Below the pieces are notes generated by a model that had not been told where the DNA came from, did no database searches, and saw only the letters and a list, made by a program, of their open reading frames with translations. Below are positions 48,132-50,621 of a stretch of DNA of 50,621 bases, piece after piece (position 1 is the stretch's first letter; each line of letters opens with the position of its first letter). Origin of the DNA: Alphaproteobacteria bacterium RIFCSPLOWO2_01_FULL_40_26 (GTDB lineage Bacteria; Pseudomonadota; Alphaproteobacteria; Rickettsiales; UBA1997); NCBI GenBank assembly GCA_001767955.1, contig MEMO01000031.1, forward strand, positions 1 through 50,621, in the 5' to 3' direction. Made by a program: the position numbers and the translations under genes.

Positions 48132-49085
48132 TCACGACATCTCAAACATCCGGCGCAAAGGCGCTTCGGCTTTAATTCTTAAATCTTCCAACATGTTCAA
48201 CTCCCCGCCAAAATCAGATTTGCCATATTTCATCACCAGATAAATCTTCTCCAAACTATTGAGCTGCATGTATGGACAAGAGTTGCACAAAGTGCATCCG
48301 GCCTTGTCGAGCGATGGACAATCATAAAATTTCGCTGATTGGTTTTTTTTCTGCATTTGATGGATGATGTGCAGCTCAGTTAAAACAATGAATTCACCGC
48401 CCTGATTTTGTTCAACAAATTTTAAAAGCGATGAGGTTGAGCCAATATGCGAGGCGTATGAAAGCAGATTTTGCGGGCATTCGGGATGGGCGATAATCTT
48501 TGCCTGCGGATGTTGCATCATCAATTTCACCAACTCTTTTTCGCTATATTGCTCATGCACGACGCAAGAGCCATGCCACAAAATCATTTTGCGGCCGGTG
48601 ACTTTTTCGAGATAGCGGCCGAGATGTTGGTCCGGTGCAAAAATTATTTCGCGATCAGCAGGAATTTGTTCGATGATTTTTTTAGCATTGGAAGAGGTGA
48701 CGATGATGTCCGACAAAGCTTTGATTTCAGCGGAGCAATTGATGTAGGTGATGACAATTGCATTTGGATGTTTTTCTCTAAATTCAGAAAAATCTTTAGG
48801 CTGGCATGAATCTTCCAGCGAGCAACCGGCTTTAAAATCCGGAATTAAAACTTTTTTTGCCGGCGAAAGAATTTTTGCCACTTCTGCCATGAATTTTACG
48901 CCGCAAAACACAATAACATCAGCATTGGTTGAAGCGGCCTTACGCGACAAATCAAGCGAATCGCCAACAAAATCAGCAATATCCTGAATTTCTGCATCCT
49001 GATAAAAATGCGCCAGAATCACTGCATTTTGTTCGCGTTTTAAGCGCAAAATTTCTTCTTCGAGATTCGATGGAATTTCGTGCAT
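48132..49085 (-). CDS. nadA: Quinolinate synthase A
   Basis: LKREQNAVILAHFYQDAEIQDIADFVGDSLDLS, FCGVKFMAEVAKIL, CNSCPYMQLNSLEKIYL. Confidence 0.96.
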   Translation of the reverse strand: MHEIPSNLEEEILRLKREQNAVILAHFYQDAEIQDIADFVGDSLDLSRKAASTNADVIVFCGVKFMAEVAKILSPAKKVLIPDFKAGCSLEDSCQPKDFSEFREKHPNAIVITYINCSAEIKALSDIIVTSSNAKKIIEQIPADREIIFAPDQHLGRYLEKVTGRKMILWHGSCVVHEQYSEKELVKLMMQHPQAKIIAHPECPQNLLSYASHIGSTSSLLKFVEQNQGGEFIVLTELHIIHQMQKKNQSAKFYDCPSLDKAGCTLCNSCPYMQLNSLEKIYLVMKYGKSDFGGELNMLEDLRIKAEAPLRRMFEMS

Positions 49086-50060
49086 TTAGTTCAAACCAAC
49101 AATTTCAAAAACTTCTTTTCTGGTTTTTTGTGCAATGACACGCGCAGCCTTACAACCTTCATCCAAAACATGTCGCAAATGGGATTTTTCTTCGAGAAAT
49201 CGCCAAAAATTTTCCTGAATTGGACGCAATTTTTCAACTAAACTATCAGCCAAATCCGATTTGAATTTTCCATAGCCGGAAGTTTCATATTCTTTTGCCA
49301 ATTGCTCAGCAGATTTGCTTGATACAGCGGCAAAAATGTTAAGCAGATTAAAAATCTCGGGACGCGATTGGTCATAGGCAATGACGTTTTGTGAATCGGT
49401 TTTGGCCTTTTTAATTTTTTTTACGATTTCCTCCGGAGAATCGCAAAGATTGATGCGCGACAGATCGGAATCATCAGATTTGCTCATTTTTTTTGTACCG
49501 TCCTGCAACGACATAATGCGCTTCAAATCCTTTAAAATCATTGGTTCCGGCAATTTAAAATATTCAACTCCGAAGCGGCGGTTAAAAGCGCCGGCAATAT
49601 CACGAGTGAGTTCGAGATGCTGTTTTTGATCTTCACCAACCGGAATTAAATCAGCATGATAAAGCAAAATGTCAGAAGCCATCAAAACTGGATAGGCGTA
49701 AAGACCAAGATTTTCATTTTCTACGGATTTTTCTTTGAATTGCGTCATGCGATTTAACCATCCAAGCGGTGTTAAAGTGCCAAGAACCCATGCTAATTCA
49801 GCATGCTCCGGCACATGACTTTGCACAAAAATTGTCGATTTTTTTGGATCAAGACCACAAGCAAGATAAAGCGCTACTGTTTCGAGAACATTTTTTTCCA
49901 ACTCTTTTGGATCTTGCAATGCGGTAATTGCATGCAGATTCATCACTCCAAAAATACAGCGATGGGTTTGCTGCAAACAAATCCAGTTGCGAATCGCGCC
50001 AAGATAATTTCCGAGATGTAAATTTCCGGTAGGCTGAATTCCGGAGAGGGCGGTTTTCAT
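49086..50060 (-). CDS. trpS: Tryptophan--tRNA ligase
   Basis: SGIQPTGNLHLGNYLGAIRNW, KKMSKSDDSDLSRI. Confidence 0.96.
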   Translation of the reverse strand: MKTALSGIQPTGNLHLGNYLGAIRNWICLQQTHRCIFGVMNLHAITALQDPKELEKNVLETVALYLACGLDPKKSTIFVQSHVPEHAELAWVLGTLTPLGWLNRMTQFKEKSVENENLGLYAYPVLMASDILLYHADLIPVGEDQKQHLELTRDIAGAFNRRFGVEYFKLPEPMILKDLKRIMSLQDGTKKMSKSDDSDLSRINLCDSPEEIVKKIKKAKTDSQNVIAYDQSRPEIFNLLNIFAAVSSKSAEQLAKEYETSGYGKFKSDLADSLVEKLRPIQENFWRFLEEKSHLRHVLDEGCKAARVIAQKTRKEVFEIVGLN

Positions 50061-50107
50061 AATTCGTAATTGCTTTTGGGGCGGCGCAACTTAATTTTTT
50101 GATCTTG

Positions 50108-50500
50108 TAAGGCAAGCAGATGATCGCTGGTTTTAGGGTGCAAACTCTTGAAAATCAGAGGAAAGTCCGGACTCCTCGGGAGAATGATACCAGCTAACGG
50201 CTGGCCACGAAATCTGAATCTATAGGATTTCTGAGGGAAAGTGTCACAGAAAATATACCGCCAAGAAATTGGTAAGGGTGAAAAGGCGAGGTAAAAGCTC
50301 ACCAACTTGCATGGCAACATGCATTTGGAAAAACCCTATCTGGAGCAAGGTCAAATAGGAATAGCAGGTTGCAAAACCGGATGCGCTCCTGCATCGTTAT
50401 TCGGGTAGACTGCTTGAGGTCAGCGGCGACGCTGATCCTAGATGAATGATCGTCACTCGAGAAATCGAGAACAAAATCCGGCTTATGCTTGTCTTACTTT
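50108..50500 (+). ncRNA. rnpB: RNase P RNA (bacterial class A)
   Basis: gaggaaagtccggactcc, acagaaaatataccgcc, ggtaagggtgaaaagg, agatgaatgatcgtc...acaaaatccggctta; ends pair (ggcaagca / tgcttgtc). Confidence 0.95.
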
Positions 50501-50504
50501 AAAA

Positions 50505-50621
50505 ACCTCCTTTGAAAAAGGAGGTGGCGCGGAGCGCCGGAGGATTTGTGGAGACAAACTTTAAATTAGAGTTTGTCTCTCTCAAATCACCCGTCATCGC
50601 ACTTCGTGCGATGCCACCCTC
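50505..50621. repeat. Large palindromic repeat, same family as window start
   Basis: acctcctttgaaaaaggaggtggcgcggagcgccggaggatttgtggagacaaactt...gcgatgccaccctc. Confidence 0.93.

Noticed and set aside
50057-50320. 87-aa minus-strand ORF
   Set aside because: Overlaps RNase P RNA; no protein-like motif
1-50621. 14-bp identity of window end and start (gcgatgccaccctc) as evidence of a circular molecule
   Set aside because: Both ends lie in a dispersed repeat, so the overlap is expected by repeat identity; gene content is chromosomal

Overview
AT-rich bacterial window, probably from a host-associated alphaproteobacterium (Rickettsiales/Holosporales-like; inferred from a VirB3-like T4SS protein, an ankyrin+U-box effector-like protein and many repeat insertions). 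Housekeeping genes: aspS, aspartate aminotransferase, coaX, RNase J, alaS (N-terminally truncated), glmM, nhaA, lptA/lptB, hisD, bamD, bioA, fadD-like, kdsA, ompR-type regulator, secG, gcvT/gcvH, pth, nadA, trpS and the RNase P RNA. Two things stand out. (1) A rearranged surface-glycan locus (~14.0-28.1 kb) contains what looks like the full Campylobacter-type O-methyl phosphoramidate (MeOPN) donor pathway: glutamine kinase, gamma-glutamyl-CDP-amidate hydrolase, cytidylyltransferase and CysC-like kinase. It also has methyltransferases, a CysQ-like 3'-phosphatase and two sulfotransferase-like proteins that are candidate, undescribed phosphoramidate transferases. (2) Several families of short palindromic or heptameric repeats have inserted in frame into protein-coding genes. 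The clearest is an 88-bp palindrome inside a 105-bp insertion with flanking direct repeats in two unrelated CDSs. Others include a 7-nt satellite that encodes the same KHEARST peptide in every forward frame, and double-hairpin elements with covarying stems that flank a GIY-YIG cassette and sit at the point where alaS loses its catalytic domain. Several toxin-antitoxin-like modules are also present. All family assignments come from reading motifs by eye; no searches were run.
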